From Candidatus Egerieimonas intestinavium (lineage in GTDB: Bacteria; Bacillota; Clostridia; Lachnospirales; Lachnospiraceae): DNA of 61,603 bases. The notes below the pieces were generated by a model, which did no database searches, had not been told where the DNA came from, and saw only the letters and a list, made by a program, of their open reading frames with translations. The translations under genes and the position numbers were made by a program. Each line of letters opens with the position of its first letter. Positions within the stretch are counted from its first letter, which is position 1. Of this stretch, positions 26,083 through 35,502 are shown in pieces. The DNA lies in contig DVHU01000091.1 in assembly GCA_018711815.1 (NCBI GenBank), forward strand, positions 1 to 61,603, given 5' to 3'.

Positions 26083-26850
26083 ATGTATCACAGCTTTGTC
26101 ATCGCGTTTTCTATGTTTTCTAAGATTCCCATGCCCCGGTGCGATTGGAGCAAGGAACATATGAACTATTCCATGTGCTTTCTGCCCTGGATCGGGGCGG
26201 TGATGGGCGGCCTGCTCTTTGGCTGGTATCAGCTGGCGGTCTTTCTGGGGCTCACCCCCTGGCTGCGGGCGGCGCTGATGGTGCTGATTCCCTTCTGGGT
26301 CACCGGGGGAATCCACATGGACGGATACCTGGACACGGCGGACGCCATGGCCTCCTGGCAGCCTCGGGAGCGGAGGCTGGAGATCCTAAAGGACTCCCGC
26401 ACAGGGGCCTTTGCGGTGATGGCCTGCGCCGTCTACTTCCTGCTTCTCTTTGCGGCGGAGACCCAGGTGGACGAGCGGACGCTGCCCCTTCTGTGCTGCG
26501 TGTTTTTCCTCTCCAGAAGCCTGGCGGCCCTGGGGGTGGTGAGCCTGCCCATGGCCCGGAAGGAGGGCTCGGTCACCACCTTGAGCGAGGGCTCCAGAAA
26601 AAAGATTGTTCAGGGAACCATGGCCGCGTATCTCCTTTTGCTGGCAGCGCTGATGGTGTGGCTGGGCGGAGCGCTGGCCCTGATTCCCCTGGTGGCAGGG
26701 GCGGCCACCTACGGCTATTACGTCTGGAAATGCGGGAAATACTTCGGCGGAACCACCGGAGACCTGTCGGGATATTTTATCACCCTCTGCGAGCTGGTCT
26801 GCGCTCTGGCCCTGGTGCTGGGACAGGCGCTGCTGCTGCGGCTGGGTTAA
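26083..26850 (+). CDS. cobS: Adenosylcobinamide-GDP ribazoletransferase (cobalamin synthase)
   Basis: A 255-residue polytopic membrane protein. The block FWVTGGIHMDGYLDTADAM contains the acidic residues typical of CobS, and FSMFSKIPMP at the N-terminus matches the family. CobS joins alpha-ribazole to adenosylcobinamide-GDP in the cytoplasmic membrane. It follows cobU with a five-base gap. Confidence 0.92.
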   Translation: MYHSFVIAFSMFSKIPMPRCDWSKEHMNYSMCFLPWIGAVMGGLLFGWYQLAVFLGLTPWLRAALMVLIPFWVTGGIHMDGYLDTADAMASWQPRERRLEILKDSRTGAFAVMACAVYFLLLFAAETQVDERTLPLLCCVFFLSRSLAALGVVSLPMARKEGSVTTLSEGSRKKIVQGTMAAYLLLLAALMVWLGGALALIPLVAGAATYGYYVWKCGKYFGGTTGDLSGYFITLCELVCALALVLGQALLLRLG

Positions 26851-26895
26851 GGAGGGTCGTGCCGCCGGCAAGAGGGCGGAGGAATGGAGACAGTT

Positions 26896-27285
26896 ATGAA
26901 TTTAGTGATCGGGGGCGCGTACCAGGGAAAGCTGGCGTTTGCCCAAAAGGAATATCAGCTGGAGGATCCCCGGGACTGGGCGGACGGGGAGATCTGCAGC
27001 CGGGAGGAGCTTTTTTCCTGCCGGGGAATTAACCACTTTCACCTGTTTGTGCGGCGGATGCTGGAGGCGGGGGAGGAGGTATCCGCCCTGGCCGAGGAGC
27101 TGCTGCAGAGGAATCCCCGGGCGGTGGTGGTGACCACGGAGCTGGGCTGCGGCGTGGTGCCCATGGAAGCCTTTGACCGGAATTACCGGGAGTGCTGCGG
27201 ACGGCTCTGCACCAGGCTGGCAGAGGCCAGCAGCCGGGTACACCGAGTAATCTGCGGCGTGGGGACGGTGATCAAGGATGCTTGA
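26896..27285 (+). CDS. Short CobU-like protein (cobinamide kinase family paralogue)
   Basis: A 129-residue protein related to CobU. It begins LVIGGAYQGKLAFAQ, a P-loop-like sequence in which the Ser after the Lys is Leu. The C-terminal half VVTTELGCGVVPMEAFDRNY and RLCTRLAEASSRVHRVICG resembles the equivalent region of CobU. The middle is much shorter than in CobU and I see no counterpart of the guanylylated histidine segment. I choose the start at 26896 because it aligns with the CobU N-terminus; a start at 26884 would put the purine-rich site too close. It overlaps the next gene by eight bases. Function is unknown; it may be a regulator or a degenerate kinase. Confidence 0.7.
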   Translation: MNLVIGGAYQGKLAFAQKEYQLEDPRDWADGEICSREELFSCRGINHFHLFVRRMLEAGEEVSALAEELLQRNPRAVVVTTELGCGVVPMEAFDRNYRECCGRLCTRLAEASSRVHRVICGVGTVIKDA

Positions 27286-27874
27286 GCTCTATCTGCTGCG
27301 GCACGGGAAAACCAGGGGAAACGCCCTGGGCCGGTATCTGGGCCGGACCGACGAGGAGCTGTCCCCGGAGGGACGCCGGCAGCTGGAGGGATACGTCTAT
27401 CCGCCGGCGGAGGCTCTCTTTGTGAGCCCCATGAAGCGGTGCCGGCAGACGGCTGCCCTGCTTTTTCCGGGCCGACGCCAGCTCATTGTGCCGGCCCTTA
27501 GAGAGTGCGATTTCGGCACTTTTGAAAATAAGAGCTGGAGGGAGCTTTCCGGCAATCCCGACTATCAGGCCTGGATTGACTCCGGCGGAGCTCTGCCTTT
27601 CCCGGGGGGAGAGACCGGGGAGGGGTTCCGGGAGCGCTGCCGGCAGGGCTTTCTGGAGGTGCTCTGCTGGTGCCGCCAGGGGGAAATCTCCCGGGCGGCC
27701 CTGGTGATTCACGGGGGAACCATCAGGAGCATCCTCTCCGCCTGGGGGGAGCCGAAAGGAGAGTTCTACGACTGGAATCCCGCCAACGGCGGCGGATACC
27801 GGGTGGCCTGCAGCTGGGAGGAGCCCGGAAACCCTCGCCTGCGGATTCTGGAGGAATTTGGAGAACAAAAGTAA
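27278..27874 (+). CDS. cobC: Alpha-ribazole phosphatase (histidine phosphatase family)
   Basis: A 198-residue histidine phosphatase with LYLLRHGKTRGNALGRYLGR at the N-terminus (RHG with the phospho-accepting histidine), the acidic partner in RECDFGTFENKSW, and the second histidine in LVIHGGTIRSIL. Operon position between cob genes supports alpha-ribazole 5'-phosphate as the substrate. Similar phosphatases act on other phosphoesters, so the substrate is inferred from context. Confidence 0.85.
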   Translation: MLELYLLRHGKTRGNALGRYLGRTDEELSPEGRRQLEGYVYPPAEALFVSPMKRCRQTAALLFPGRRQLIVPALRECDFGTFENKSWRELSGNPDYQAWIDSGGALPFPGGETGEGFRERCRQGFLEVLCWCRQGEISRAALVIHGGTIRSILSAWGEPKGEFYDWNPANGGGYRVACSWEEPGNPRLRILEEFGEQK

Positions 27875-27886
27875 AGGAGTTTTGCT

Positions 27887-28867
27887 ATGGCAGTACAGTA
27901 TATTTTGCCCGCGGTGCTCATCGGCTTTGTGCTGGATCTGATTCTGGGGGATCCCCCATCCTTTGTCCATCCGGTGCGGCTGATCGGGAAGAGCATAACC
28001 GCTCTGGAGAAGCTTCTGCGGGGACTTTTCCCCAGAACGGACCGGGGGGAGCGCCTGGCGGGCCTTTGCCTGGTGCTTCTGGTGGTGGGCTACAGCGCCA
28101 TTTTGCCGGTGATCCTGCTGGAGCTGATTTACCGATGGAATAACTGGGCCGGGCTTTTGGTGGAGGCCTTTCTCTGCTACCAGCTTCTGGCCACCAAATC
28201 CCTGAAGGTGGAGAGCATGAAGGTGTACCGGCAGCTGAAAAAGGGCAGCCTGAAGGGGGCCAGAAAGGCCGTGTCCATGATCGTGGGGCGGGATACGGAA
28301 CGGCTGACGGAGGAGGGAGTAGCCAAGGCGGCTGTGGAAACCGTGGCGGAGAATACCTCCGACGGGGTTATCGCCCCCCTCTTTTATATGATGATCGGCG
28401 GGGCCGCGGCGGCCATGGCCTATAAGGCGGTGAACACCATGGACTCCATGATCGGTTATAAGAACGAGAAATACCGGTATTTCGGCACCTGCGCCGCCCG
28501 GCTGGACGATATCCTGAACTTTATCCCGGCCCGGATCGCGGCTCTGCTGATGATCGTGGCCGCCGGGGTGCTGAAGCTGGATGGAGCCGGGGCCTGGAAA
28601 ATCTTTTGCCGGGACAGGAAGAAACATGCCAGCCCCAACTCTGCCCAGACGGAGTCGGTGATGGCCGGAGCCCTGGGCGTACAGCTGGCCGGGGACGCCT
28701 GGTATTTTGGGGAGCTCCATCACAAGAAGACCATCGGAGATCCGGGCCGGCGGGTAATCCCCGAGGATATCGTGGAGGCCAACCGGCTGCTCTACGGCAC
28801 GGCCCTGCTGGCGCTGGTGGTCTTCGCCCTGCTGCGGGCCCTGGTGCTGCTGATTATTGCTATTTAG
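27887..28867 (+). CDS. cbiB: Adenosylcobinamide-phosphate synthase
   Basis: A 326-residue integral membrane protein. The start FVLDLILGDPPSFVHPVRLI is the CbiB/CobD signature, followed by ETVAENTSDGVIAPLFYMMI near 160, another conserved block. It attaches the aminopropanol phosphate arm to adenosylcobyric acid. AAAGGAG precedes the start. The downstream cobD supplies its substrate. Confidence 0.93.
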   Translation: MAVQYILPAVLIGFVLDLILGDPPSFVHPVRLIGKSITALEKLLRGLFPRTDRGERLAGLCLVLLVVGYSAILPVILLELIYRWNNWAGLLVEAFLCYQLLATKSLKVESMKVYRQLKKGSLKGARKAVSMIVGRDTERLTEEGVAKAAVETVAENTSDGVIAPLFYMMIGGAAAAMAYKAVNTMDSMIGYKNEKYRYFGTCAARLDDILNFIPARIAALLMIVAAGVLKLDGAGAWKIFCRDRKKHASPNSAQTESVMAGALGVQLAGDAWYFGELHHKKTIGDPGRRVIPEDIVEANRLLYGTALLALVVFALLRALVLLIIAI

Positions 28868-28879
28868 AAGGAGACCTAC

Positions 28880-29929
28880 ATGAAACTGGTACACGGAGGG
28901 GATGTCTACCGCCATCCCGACGTCATCGACTTTTCAGCTAATATTAATCCCCTGGGGACGCCTCCGAAGGTGGTGGAGGCCGCCCGGGAGGCCGCCGGGA
29001 AAATGGAACACTACCCGGATGTCTGCTGCCAGGAGCTTAAGAAGGCCCTGGCGGCCTACGAGGGGGTGGAGGAAGCCTGGATTCGCTGCGGAAACGGGGC
29101 GGCGGAGCTGATCTTCTCCCTGGTGCTGGCGGTCCGGCCCAGAAGGGCCCTTCTCTATGAGCCCACCTTCGCCGAGTACCGCCAGGCCCTGGGCTCCTGG
29201 GGCTGCCGGGTGGAGACCGTCTATCTGCGGGAGGAGGAGGGATTCCGGCTGGGGGAAGACTTCCTGGAGCAGATAAAGCCCGGGCTGGATATGGTCTTTC
29301 TCTGCAACCCCAACAATCCCACGGGGCTTCTCATCGACCGGGGACTGCTGGAGCGGATTTTGAAGAAATGCCGCCGGGTGGGAGCCCTTCTGGTGGTGGA
29401 TGAGTGCTTCCTGGACTTTGTGGAGGGGCGGGAGCAGTGGGAGCTTAAGCCCTATCTTGAGAGCTGCCCCCACTTAGTTCTGCTGAAGGCCTTCACCAAG
29501 CGCTACGCCATGGCGGGAATCCGGCTGGGCTACTGCCTCTGCAGCAATGAGAAGCTTTTGGAGCGGATGGCGGCGGTGACTCAGCCCTGGAATGTCTCCG
29601 CACCGGCCCAGGCCGCCGGGGTGGCGGCCCTTAAGGAGGAGGAGCATGTAAAGCAGGCCCGGAACCTGGTTCTCCGGGAGCGGTCCCGTCTGCGAAAGGA
29701 AATGATAAGGCTGGGCCTTGAGGTCTGGGATTCCCGGGCCAATTATCTGTTCTTTAAGGGTCCGGCGGGGCTATGCGAGAGCTGTCTTCAGCGAAAGCTG
29801 CTGCTGAGAAGCTGCGGCAATTATCCGGGACTCACCCAGGAGTATTACCGGATTGCCGTGAGAAAGCCCCAGGAAAATGATAGACTTTTGGAGGCCTTAG
29901 GAGAGCTTCTGGGAAAGGGGAGTGTGTGA
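28880..29929 (+). CDS. cobD: Threonine-phosphate decarboxylase
   Basis: A 349-residue PLP-dependent aminotransferase-fold enzyme of the CobD group. It begins [20 protein letters not shown], contains [10 protein letters not shown] and VDECFLDF, and the PLP lysine lies in [18 protein letters not shown]. It decarboxylates L-threonine phosphate to aminopropanol phosphate for CbiB. Histidinol-phosphate aminotransferases look similar, but the N-terminal block and the neighbours identify CobD. Confidence 0.92.
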   Translation: MKLVHGGDVYRHPDVIDFSANINPLGTPPKVVEAAREAAGKMEHYPDVCCQELKKALAAYEGVEEAWIRCGNGAAELIFSLVLAVRPRRALLYEPTFAEYRQALGSWGCRVETVYLREEEGFRLGEDFLEQIKPGLDMVFLCNPNNPTGLLIDRGLLERILKKCRRVGALLVVDECFLDFVEGREQWELKPYLESCPHLVLLKAFTKRYAMAGIRLGYCLCSNEKLLERMAAVTQPWNVSAPAQAAGVAALKEEEHVKQARNLVLRERSRLRKEMIRLGLEVWDSRANYLFFKGPAGLCESCLQRKLLLRSCGNYPGLTQEYYRIAVRKPQENDRLLEALGELLGKGSV

Positions 29930-29930
29930 A

Positions 29931-31442
29931 ATGGCAAAAGCAATTATGATACAGGGAACCATGTCTAACGCGGGCAAAAGCCTGCTGGCCGCGGGCCTGT
30001 GCCGGATTTTTAAGCAGGACGGCTACCGGGTGGCCCCCTTTAAATCCCAGAACATGGCCTTAAATTCATTTATCACCCAGGAGGGGCTGGAGATGGGCCG
30101 GGCCCAGGTGATGCAGGCGGAGGCGGCGGGCATCGCCCCCTCGGTGCTCATGAACCCCATCCTGCTGAAACCCACCAACGACGTGGGAAGCCAGGTGATC
30201 GTCAACGGCGAGGTGCTGGGCAATATGAGCGCCCGGGAATATTTCGCCTACAAGCACAAGCTGATTCCCGATATTATGAGGGCTTATGAGAAGCTGGATC
30301 GGGAGTACGATATCATCGTCATTGAGGGGGCCGGAAGCCCGGCGGAAATTAACCTCAAGCAGGAGGACATCGTCAACATGGGCATGGCCAGGATGGCCAA
30401 GGCCCCGGTGCTCCTGGTGGGAGATATCGACCGGGGCGGCGTCTTCGCCCAGCTGGTGGGCACGGTGATGCTCCTGGAGGACGAGGAGAGGGCCCTGGTA
30501 AAGGGGCTGATCATCAATAAATTCCGGGGGGATAAAACCATCCTGGATCCCGGGGTTAAGATGCTGGAGGAAAAATGCAGAATCCCCGTGGTGGGCGTGG
30601 CCCCCTACCTGCAGATTCAGGTGGAGGATGAGGACAGCCTCACCACCCGATTTGAGCAGAAGGGACAGGTGGGCCTCCTGGATCTGGCGGTGATCCGACT
30701 GCCCAGGATTTCTAATTTTACGGATTTTAACCCCTTTGAGAGTATGCCCGGGGTATCTCTGCGGTACGTGCAGCAGGTATCCCAGCTGGGGAACCCGGAT
30801 ATGATTATCCTGCCGGGGACCAAGAATACCATGGAGGATCTGCTGTGGCTGCGCCAGAGCGGTCTGGAGGCGGCGGTGAAGAAGGCTGCAGCGGCGGGGA
30901 CAGTGATCTTTGGCATCTGCGGCGGCTACCAGATGCTGGGGGAGGAACTCTCGGATCCCCAGGGGGTGGAAGCCGGGGGAACCATTCGGGGCATGGGGCT
31001 TCTGCCCCAGCGCACCGTCTTTTCCGCTCAAAAAACCAGAACCCGGGTACGGGGCAGGTTCGGCCCGGTGGAGGGCGTCCTGGATACCCTCACCGGGGTG
31101 GAACTGGAGGGCTACGAGATCCACATGGGCCAGACGGAGGCCCTGGGGGAGCTTCGGCCCCTGACGGTCATCAGCGACCAGGTCACTGGGGAAAAGGGCA
31201 AGGAGGACGGCGCCCACACCGGAGGGGTGTACGGCACCTATGTCCACGGCGTCTTTGACCGGGAGGAGGTGGCCAAGGGGGTCATCCGGGGCCTGGGAAG
31301 AAAGAAGGGAATCTCCACGGAGGAGATCACCGGCGTGGACTTTCAGACATTTAAGGAGACCCAGTACGACCTGCTGGCCGCGGGTCTGCGGGAGCATTTG
31401 GACATGAAACGAATTTATGAAATATTGGAAGAGGGCGTGTGA
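29931..31442 (+). CDS. cbiP: Cobyric acid synthase
   Basis: A 503-residue glutamine-dependent amidotransferase that amidates the b, d, e and g side chains. The N-terminal ATPase domain reads [20 protein letters not shown], then [13 protein letters not shown]. The C-terminal glutaminase domain shows [13 protein letters not shown] and [12 protein letters not shown] with the nucleophilic cysteine, and GTYVHGVFD at the end. The start is taken as ATG 29931, one base after the cobD stop. A GTG at 29922 is possible. Confidence 0.94.
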   Translation: MAKAIMIQGTMSNAGKSLLAAGLCRIFKQDGYRVAPFKSQNMALNSFITQEGLEMGRAQVMQAEAAGIAPSVLMNPILLKPTNDVGSQVIVNGEVLGNMSAREYFAYKHKLIPDIMRAYEKLDREYDIIVIEGAGSPAEINLKQEDIVNMGMARMAKAPVLLVGDIDRGGVFAQLVGTVMLLEDEERALVKGLIINKFRGDKTILDPGVKMLEEKCRIPVVGVAPYLQIQVEDEDSLTTRFEQKGQVGLLDLAVIRLPRISNFTDFNPFESMPGVSLRYVQQVSQLGNPDMIILPGTKNTMEDLLWLRQSGLEAAVKKAAAAGTVIFGICGGYQMLGEELSDPQGVEAGGTIRGMGLLPQRTVFSAQKTRTRVRGRFGPVEGVLDTLTGVELEGYEIHMGQTEALGELRPLTVISDQVTGEKGKEDGAHTGGVYGTYVHGVFDREEVAKGVIRGLGRKKGISTEEITGVDFQTFKETQYDLLAAGLREHLDMKRIYEILEEGV

Positions 31443-31443
31443 G

Positions 31444-32085
31444 ATGAAGATACAGTTGGAAAAGGTAAAGCCTCAGGAGATTGAGGCCAGAAGCTTTGAA
31501 ATTATCACCCGGGAGCTGGGGGACCGGAAGCTGGATCCCGATAAGGAGCTGATCATCAAGCGCTGTATCCATACCAGCGCGGATTTCGAGTACGCAGACA
31601 GCCTCTGCTTCTCTCCGGGAGCGGTGGAGAGAGCCCGGGAGGCCATAAGGAAGGGCGCCTGTATCGTCACGGACACCCAGATGGGAAAATCCGGCATCAA
31701 CAAGCGGGCCCTGGCCCGCTTCGGGGGAGAGGTCTACTGCTTCATGTCCGATGAGGATGTGGCAGCCCAGGCCAAGGCCCAGGGCAGCACCCGGGCCACA
31801 GTGAGCATGGACAAGGCCGCCGCCCTGGACAAACCCCTGATCTTTGCCATCGGAAACGCCCCCACAGCATTGATCCGGCTCTATGAGCTCATCAGCGAGG
31901 GGAAATTGAAGCCGGAGCTGGTGATCGGCGTGCCCGTGGGCTTTGTGAATGTGGTTCAGTCCAAGGAGCTGATTATGCAGGCGGGCGTGCCCTACATTGT
32001 AGCCCGGGGCAGAAAGGGAGGCAGCAATATCGCCGCCTGCATCTGCAACGCTCTGCTCTACGGTCTGGATAACAGGAGGGACTGA
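31444..32085 (+). CDS. cbiC: Cobalt-precorrin-8 methylmutase
   Basis: A 213-residue CbiC. The active-site histidine is in IKRCIHTSADFEYA near residue 40, followed by CIVTDTQMGKSGIN and IGNAPTALIRLYELI, all family blocks. It moves the methyl group from C11 to C12 to give cobyrinate. Although an early pathway step, it is the last gene of the operon. The start at 31444 follows the cbiP stop by one base; a start 27 bases earlier would lie inside cbiP without need. Confidence 0.93.
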   Translation: MKIQLEKVKPQEIEARSFEIITRELGDRKLDPDKELIIKRCIHTSADFEYADSLCFSPGAVERAREAIRKGACIVTDTQMGKSGINKRALARFGGEVYCFMSDEDVAAQAKAQGSTRATVSMDKAAALDKPLIFAIGNAPTALIRLYELISEGKLKPELVIGVPVGFVNVVQSKELIMQAGVPYIVARGRKGGSNIAACICNALLYGLDNRRD

Positions 32086-32238
32086 TCCAGGCGGGGAAAA
32101 TACCATTGGCACGAAAGAGAAGATTATGCATTAACAATTCTGAAACAATAGTCAAATAAAAGGGAAACAAAAGAAAGGTATCCTGTCCTTGCAGTTAAAC
32201 GTGAGCATTCCGGCCGGCAGGCGAAGGGGGAGTAACAG

Positions 32239-32910
32239 ATGATCCACATACTTGTGGTAGAGGACGACCAGAAGCTGAATAAAATTGTGTGCACCTACTT
32301 AAACGATGTGGGATTTGCAGCCAAGGGCTGCCTGAATGTGCAGGAAGCCTATGAGGAAATGTACAATCAGCTCTATGACTTGATTATTTCCGATATCATG
32401 ATGCCGGGCATAGACGGTTTTGCCTTCGCGGAGACCGTCAGGCAGGTAAACCGGCGGATTCCCATCCTCTTTATGTCTGCCAGGGACGATCTGACCTCCA
32501 AGCAGCGGGGCTTCCGGCTGGGGATTGACGACTACATGGTAAAGCCCATAGAGCTGGGGGAGCTGGAGCTTCGGATCCGCGCTCTCCTCCGGCGGGCCAA
32601 CATTGAGACGGCCCGCAAGATCACCGTGGGAAACCTGGTCATGGATGCGGATGAGATGACTGCGGAGATAGACGGGGAGGAGATAGCCCTGACTGCCCGG
32701 GAGTTTAATATCCTCTATAAGCTCTTGTCTTACCCCAAAAAGACCTTTTCCAGGGCCCAGCTGATGGACGAATTCTGGGATATAGACAGCGGAACCGGCC
32801 TTCGGGCGGTGGACGTCTATATGACTAAGCTTAGGGCAAAGCTTGGGGCCTGCGACGGCTTCAAGCTGGTGACCGTCCGGGGACTGGGCTATAAGGCGGT
32901 GCTGTTATGA
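32239..32910 (+). CDS. Response regulator, OmpR/PhoB family
   Basis: A 223-residue two-domain regulator. The receiver has the acidic pair in VVEDDQKLN, the phosphorylation site in LIISDIMMPGIDG near residue 53, and the switch lysine in DYMVKPIELGELELR. The winged-helix domain follows (ALTAREFNILYKLLSYPKKT and VDVYMTKLRAKLG). AGGCGAAGGGGGAG precedes the start. It is translated together with the kinase gene through a four-base overlap. The 153-base gap before it contains no promoter that I can call with confidence. The target genes may be the two membrane proteins downstream. Confidence 0.92.
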   Translation: MIHILVVEDDQKLNKIVCTYLNDVGFAAKGCLNVQEAYEEMYNQLYDLIISDIMMPGIDGFAFAETVRQVNRRIPILFMSARDDLTSKQRGFRLGIDDYMVKPIELGELELRIRALLRRANIETARKITVGNLVMDADEMTAEIDGEEIALTAREFNILYKLLSYPKKTFSRAQLMDEFWDIDSGTGLRAVDVYMTKLRAKLGACDGFKLVTVRGLGYKAVLL

Positions 32911-34013
32911 GAAGAGATAAAGGCGGAAACAAGACAGCAATGAAGGACGAGCGTTTTCCCCGCTCAGTTTTTTTCGTCTACCTGGGCGCTCTGCTTTTGC
33001 TGATGGGGATGCACACCAACATGATCGTAATCATGGATCGGCTGGGAGTGGCTCCGTGGCTGGCGCCGGTATTTCCCATTCTCTATCTGGCAGCCGCAGC
33101 CGCAGCGCTGACCCTCTATACCAGAAGGCAGATCAAGAATACCTATGAGATCCCTATGCAGAACCTGGCGGAGGCCACCGGAAAGGTAGCCCAGGGGGAT
33201 TTTTCCGTCTACGTACCCACCCTTCACACGGCGGACAGAATGGATTATCTGGATTATATGATCCTGGATTTCAACCGCATGGTGGAGGAGCTGGGGAGTG
33301 TGGAGACCTTAAAGACCGACTTTGTCTCCAATGTCTCCCATGAGATGAAAACCCCCATCGCAGCAATCAAAAGTTATGCGGAACTGCTGGGCCTGAGGGA
33401 AGTCTCGGAAGAGCAGAGGAGAGAATATGCCCGGGGAATTCAGGAGGCGGCCTTACGGCTGTCTTCCCTGATCAGCAATATTCTGCGCCTGAACAAGCTG
33501 GAAAACCAGACCATCGATCCCCAGATGGAGCGCTACGACCTCTGCGGACAGCTGGAAAAGTGTATCCTGCAGTACGAGGATTTGTGGGATGAGAAAGAGC
33601 TGGAGCTTACCGTCAATCTGGAGGAAAAAACTTTGGTGGAGGCGGACCGGGAGCTCATGGCCCTGGTCTGGAATAACCTGCTCTCCAACGCCGCCAAATT
33701 CACGGAAAAGGGCGGCAGTGTGGAGGTATCCCTAAATCTCGGGGAAGACTTTGTGGAAGTGTCGGTGGCGGATACGGGCTGCGGGATGAGCCAGGAGAGT
33801 ATGCGCCATATTTTTGACAAATTTTACCAGGGGGATGCCTCCCGTTCCCGGGAAGGAAACGGGTTGGGCCTTGCCCTGGCCAAGCGGGTGATGGAGCTGA
33901 TGGAAGGAGACATCCGGGTGGAGAGCCGGGAAGGTGTGGGGAGCATCTTTACCGTGCGTCTGCCGACGGCGGGAAGTCCGTCCCGGCGGGAGAGAGAAAA
34001 GGAGCTGATTTGA
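32907..34013 (+). CDS. Sensor histidine kinase
   Basis: A 368-residue membrane kinase. Two hydrophobic segments near residues 20-40 and 50-70 have a very short loop between them, so the input is likely in or near the membrane. A HAMP-like segment follows (MQNLAEATGKVAQGDFSVYV). The phosphorylated histidine is in FVSNVSHEMKTPIAAIKSYA, and the ATPase domain has WNNLLSNAAKFT, VADTGCGMSQ and GNGLGLALAKRVMELMEGDI. The intramembrane-sensing layout resembles kinases that watch cell-envelope stress. It is partnered with the regulator upstream. Confidence 0.92.
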   Translation: MRRDKGGNKTAMKDERFPRSVFFVYLGALLLLMGMHTNMIVIMDRLGVAPWLAPVFPILYLAAAAAALTLYTRRQIKNTYEIPMQNLAEATGKVAQGDFSVYVPTLHTADRMDYLDYMILDFNRMVEELGSVETLKTDFVSNVSHEMKTPIAAIKSYAELLGLREVSEEQRREYARGIQEAALRLSSLISNILRLNKLENQTIDPQMERYDLCGQLEKCILQYEDLWDEKELELTVNLEEKTLVEADRELMALVWNNLLSNAAKFTEKGGSVEVSLNLGEDFVEVSVADTGCGMSQESMRHIFDKFYQGDASRSREGNGLGLALAKRVMELMEGDIRVESREGVGSIFTVRLPTAGSPSRREREKELI

Positions 34014-34014
34014 C

Positions 34015-34581
34015 ATGGAGAGAGCAGAGGGAAATAGGGGGAAATATATCGGTTACGAGTACAAGGAGATAAAGGCGGACAGCGCCCAGGCCTCCTTCCT
34101 CATAGACGGGTACGCCAATTTTGGCTGGCAGGTGGATACAAACCTGCCGGGGAGCTCCCGGCAGGGGAGACCGGGAGTACCGGGGGCCGGCGCTGCCGAG
34201 AAAGGGGTTATCCTGAAGCGGGACCGTCACATCGTCAACAAGGCGGAGCTCACCAGGTTGCAGAGGAATTTTGAGGCCTGCCTTCGGGAGATTGCAGAGC
34301 TGGAAAAGCGAAAAACCTCCGGGGCCACCGCCGCCGCCCTGGCTGCGGGAATTCTGGGTACGGTATTTATGGCGGGAGCCACCTTTGCCGTCACCGCCCA
34401 GCCGCCTCATATCTTTTTGTGCGTCGTCCTGGCCATTCCCGGATTTATCGGATGGATTCTGCCCTATTTTATATACCGGCGCATGAGAAAAGCCAAGACA
34501 GAGGAAATTTCACCGCTGATTGAGGGAAAGTATGATGAAATCTACGAAATCTGCGAGAAGGGAAACCGCCTCCTGCACTGA
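34015..34581 (+). CDS. Uncharacterised membrane protein, two transmembrane segments
   Basis: A 188-residue protein that I do not assign to a function. The first half is soluble and starts with YIGYEYKEIKADSAQASFLI and DGYANFGWQVD, a pattern I have seen in small clostridial membrane proteins. Residues 95-120 and 125-150 are hydrophobic and probably form a hairpin in the membrane. The tail is charged. It begins one base after the kinase stop, so it belongs to the two-component operon and may be its target or an accessory sensor. Confidence 0.7.
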   Translation: MERAEGNRGKYIGYEYKEIKADSAQASFLIDGYANFGWQVDTNLPGSSRQGRPGVPGAGAAEKGVILKRDRHIVNKAELTRLQRNFEACLREIAELEKRKTSGATAAALAAGILGTVFMAGATFAVTAQPPHIFLCVVLAIPGFIGWILPYFIYRRMRKAKTEEISPLIEGKYDEIYEICEKGNRLLH

Positions 34582-35488
34582 GGGAAAAAAGGAGAAAAGG
34601 AAACTGCCGGATCTAAAGCCCTGGGCCATAGGGCTGCTGTATCTGGTCTGTGCGGGGGCTTCTGCCGGGGCCATCCTTCAGGCTTCCCTGGGGCTGCTGC
34701 CGGAGGCGGCCGGATATCCCTTATACGGGGTTGCTTTTTTTCTGCTGTGCGCCAGCGCCGTCTATGTTTGGCGGGGGATCCGCAGGCTGAGACAGGGAGT
34801 CCTGATTCCCCTCATCGAAGCAAATCCCCTGACCAGAAGGGTATATCGGGACTACGGCTATCGAACCCTGCTGACGGCAGGGCTGGGGACGGCGGTGAAC
34901 CTGGCGTTTATGCTCTATAACGGTCTCTGGGGAATCCTAAATCGTTCTCTTTGGTTTGTGACCGTGGCTGTCTACTACAGTCTGCTGGGAGGAATCCGTT
35001 TTTTCTCCCTCCAGGCCAAGAGACGGGCGGACCGGGAGGAGGATCGAGTCCTGGCCTATGAGCAGGAGATGGCTGTCATGAGGCGGGACGGTTTTTTGCT
35101 GCTGGCCGCCACGGCGGTTCTGGGAGGAATGATCTTTCTCAAAATTGCCGGTAATATGGTTACGCCCTACTCCCAGGTGTTTGCCATAGCCACGGCGGTC
35201 TACACTTTCTATAAGATTATACTTGCCGTAAGGAACATCTTTAAGGTCCGCAGGTTGGGCTCGCCGATTCTGACGGCGGTGAGGAATATCGCCTTGGCGG
35301 ATGCGCTGGTTTCCCTGTTTTCCCTGCAGGCGCTGCTGTTGGTCTCTTTTGCCACGGAAGAAAGCAGATCCTTCGACAAGCTGATGAACAGCATTACCGG
35401 GTTGGCAGTGTGGCTTGTGGTCAGTCTCCTGGGTATTTGCATGGCCCGGGCTTTTGCATACGGAGGGAAAAAGAGTCAGGAAGAATAG
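34532..35488 (+). CDS. Uncharacterised multi-pass membrane protein
   Basis: A 318-residue protein with six or so hydrophobic segments (for example AIGLLYLVCAGASAGAIL near 32, LLAATAVLGGMIFL near 195). The start at 34532 lies inside the previous gene (50-base overlap) and follows GAGGGAAAG, which suggests coupling. No catalytic motif is evident. It ends 14 bases before structured repeat copy B. It is the last gene of the two-component cluster and could be an envelope protein regulated by it. Confidence 0.65.
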   Translation: MMKSTKSARRETASCTEGKKEKRKLPDLKPWAIGLLYLVCAGASAGAILQASLGLLPEAAGYPLYGVAFFLLCASAVYVWRGIRRLRQGVLIPLIEANPLTRRVYRDYGYRTLLTAGLGTAVNLAFMLYNGLWGILNRSLWFVTVAVYYSLLGGIRFFSLQAKRRADREEDRVLAYEQEMAVMRRDGFLLLAATAVLGGMIFLKIAGNMVTPYSQVFAIATAVYTFYKIILAVRNIFKVRRLGSPILTAVRNIALADALVSLFSLQALLLVSFATEESRSFDKLMNSITGLAVWLVVSLLGICMARAFAYGGKKSQEE

Positions 35489-35502
35489 TTCATATTATAT
35501 GA

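Noticed and set aside
26884-26895. Start of the CobU-like gene at 26884
   Set aside because: The purine-rich stretch would touch the start codon, and the CobU N-terminus aligns with the ATG at 26896. The choice is not certain.
27272-28915. A 547-codon open frame on the minus strand opposite cobC and cbiB
   Set aside because: It is antisense to two well-supported genes, has no ribosome binding site and low-complexity His/Pro/Gly/Gln-rich content. Long antisense frames arise from high GC at third codon positions here. The same applies to 1941-3458, 5961-7595, 30066-31397, 39008-40315 and 48586-50205 on the minus strand.
32086-32238. A terminator and promoter between cbiC and the response regulator
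   Set aside because: No stable hairpin with a T-run was seen, and TTGGCA at about 32106 lacks a good -10 at proper spacing.
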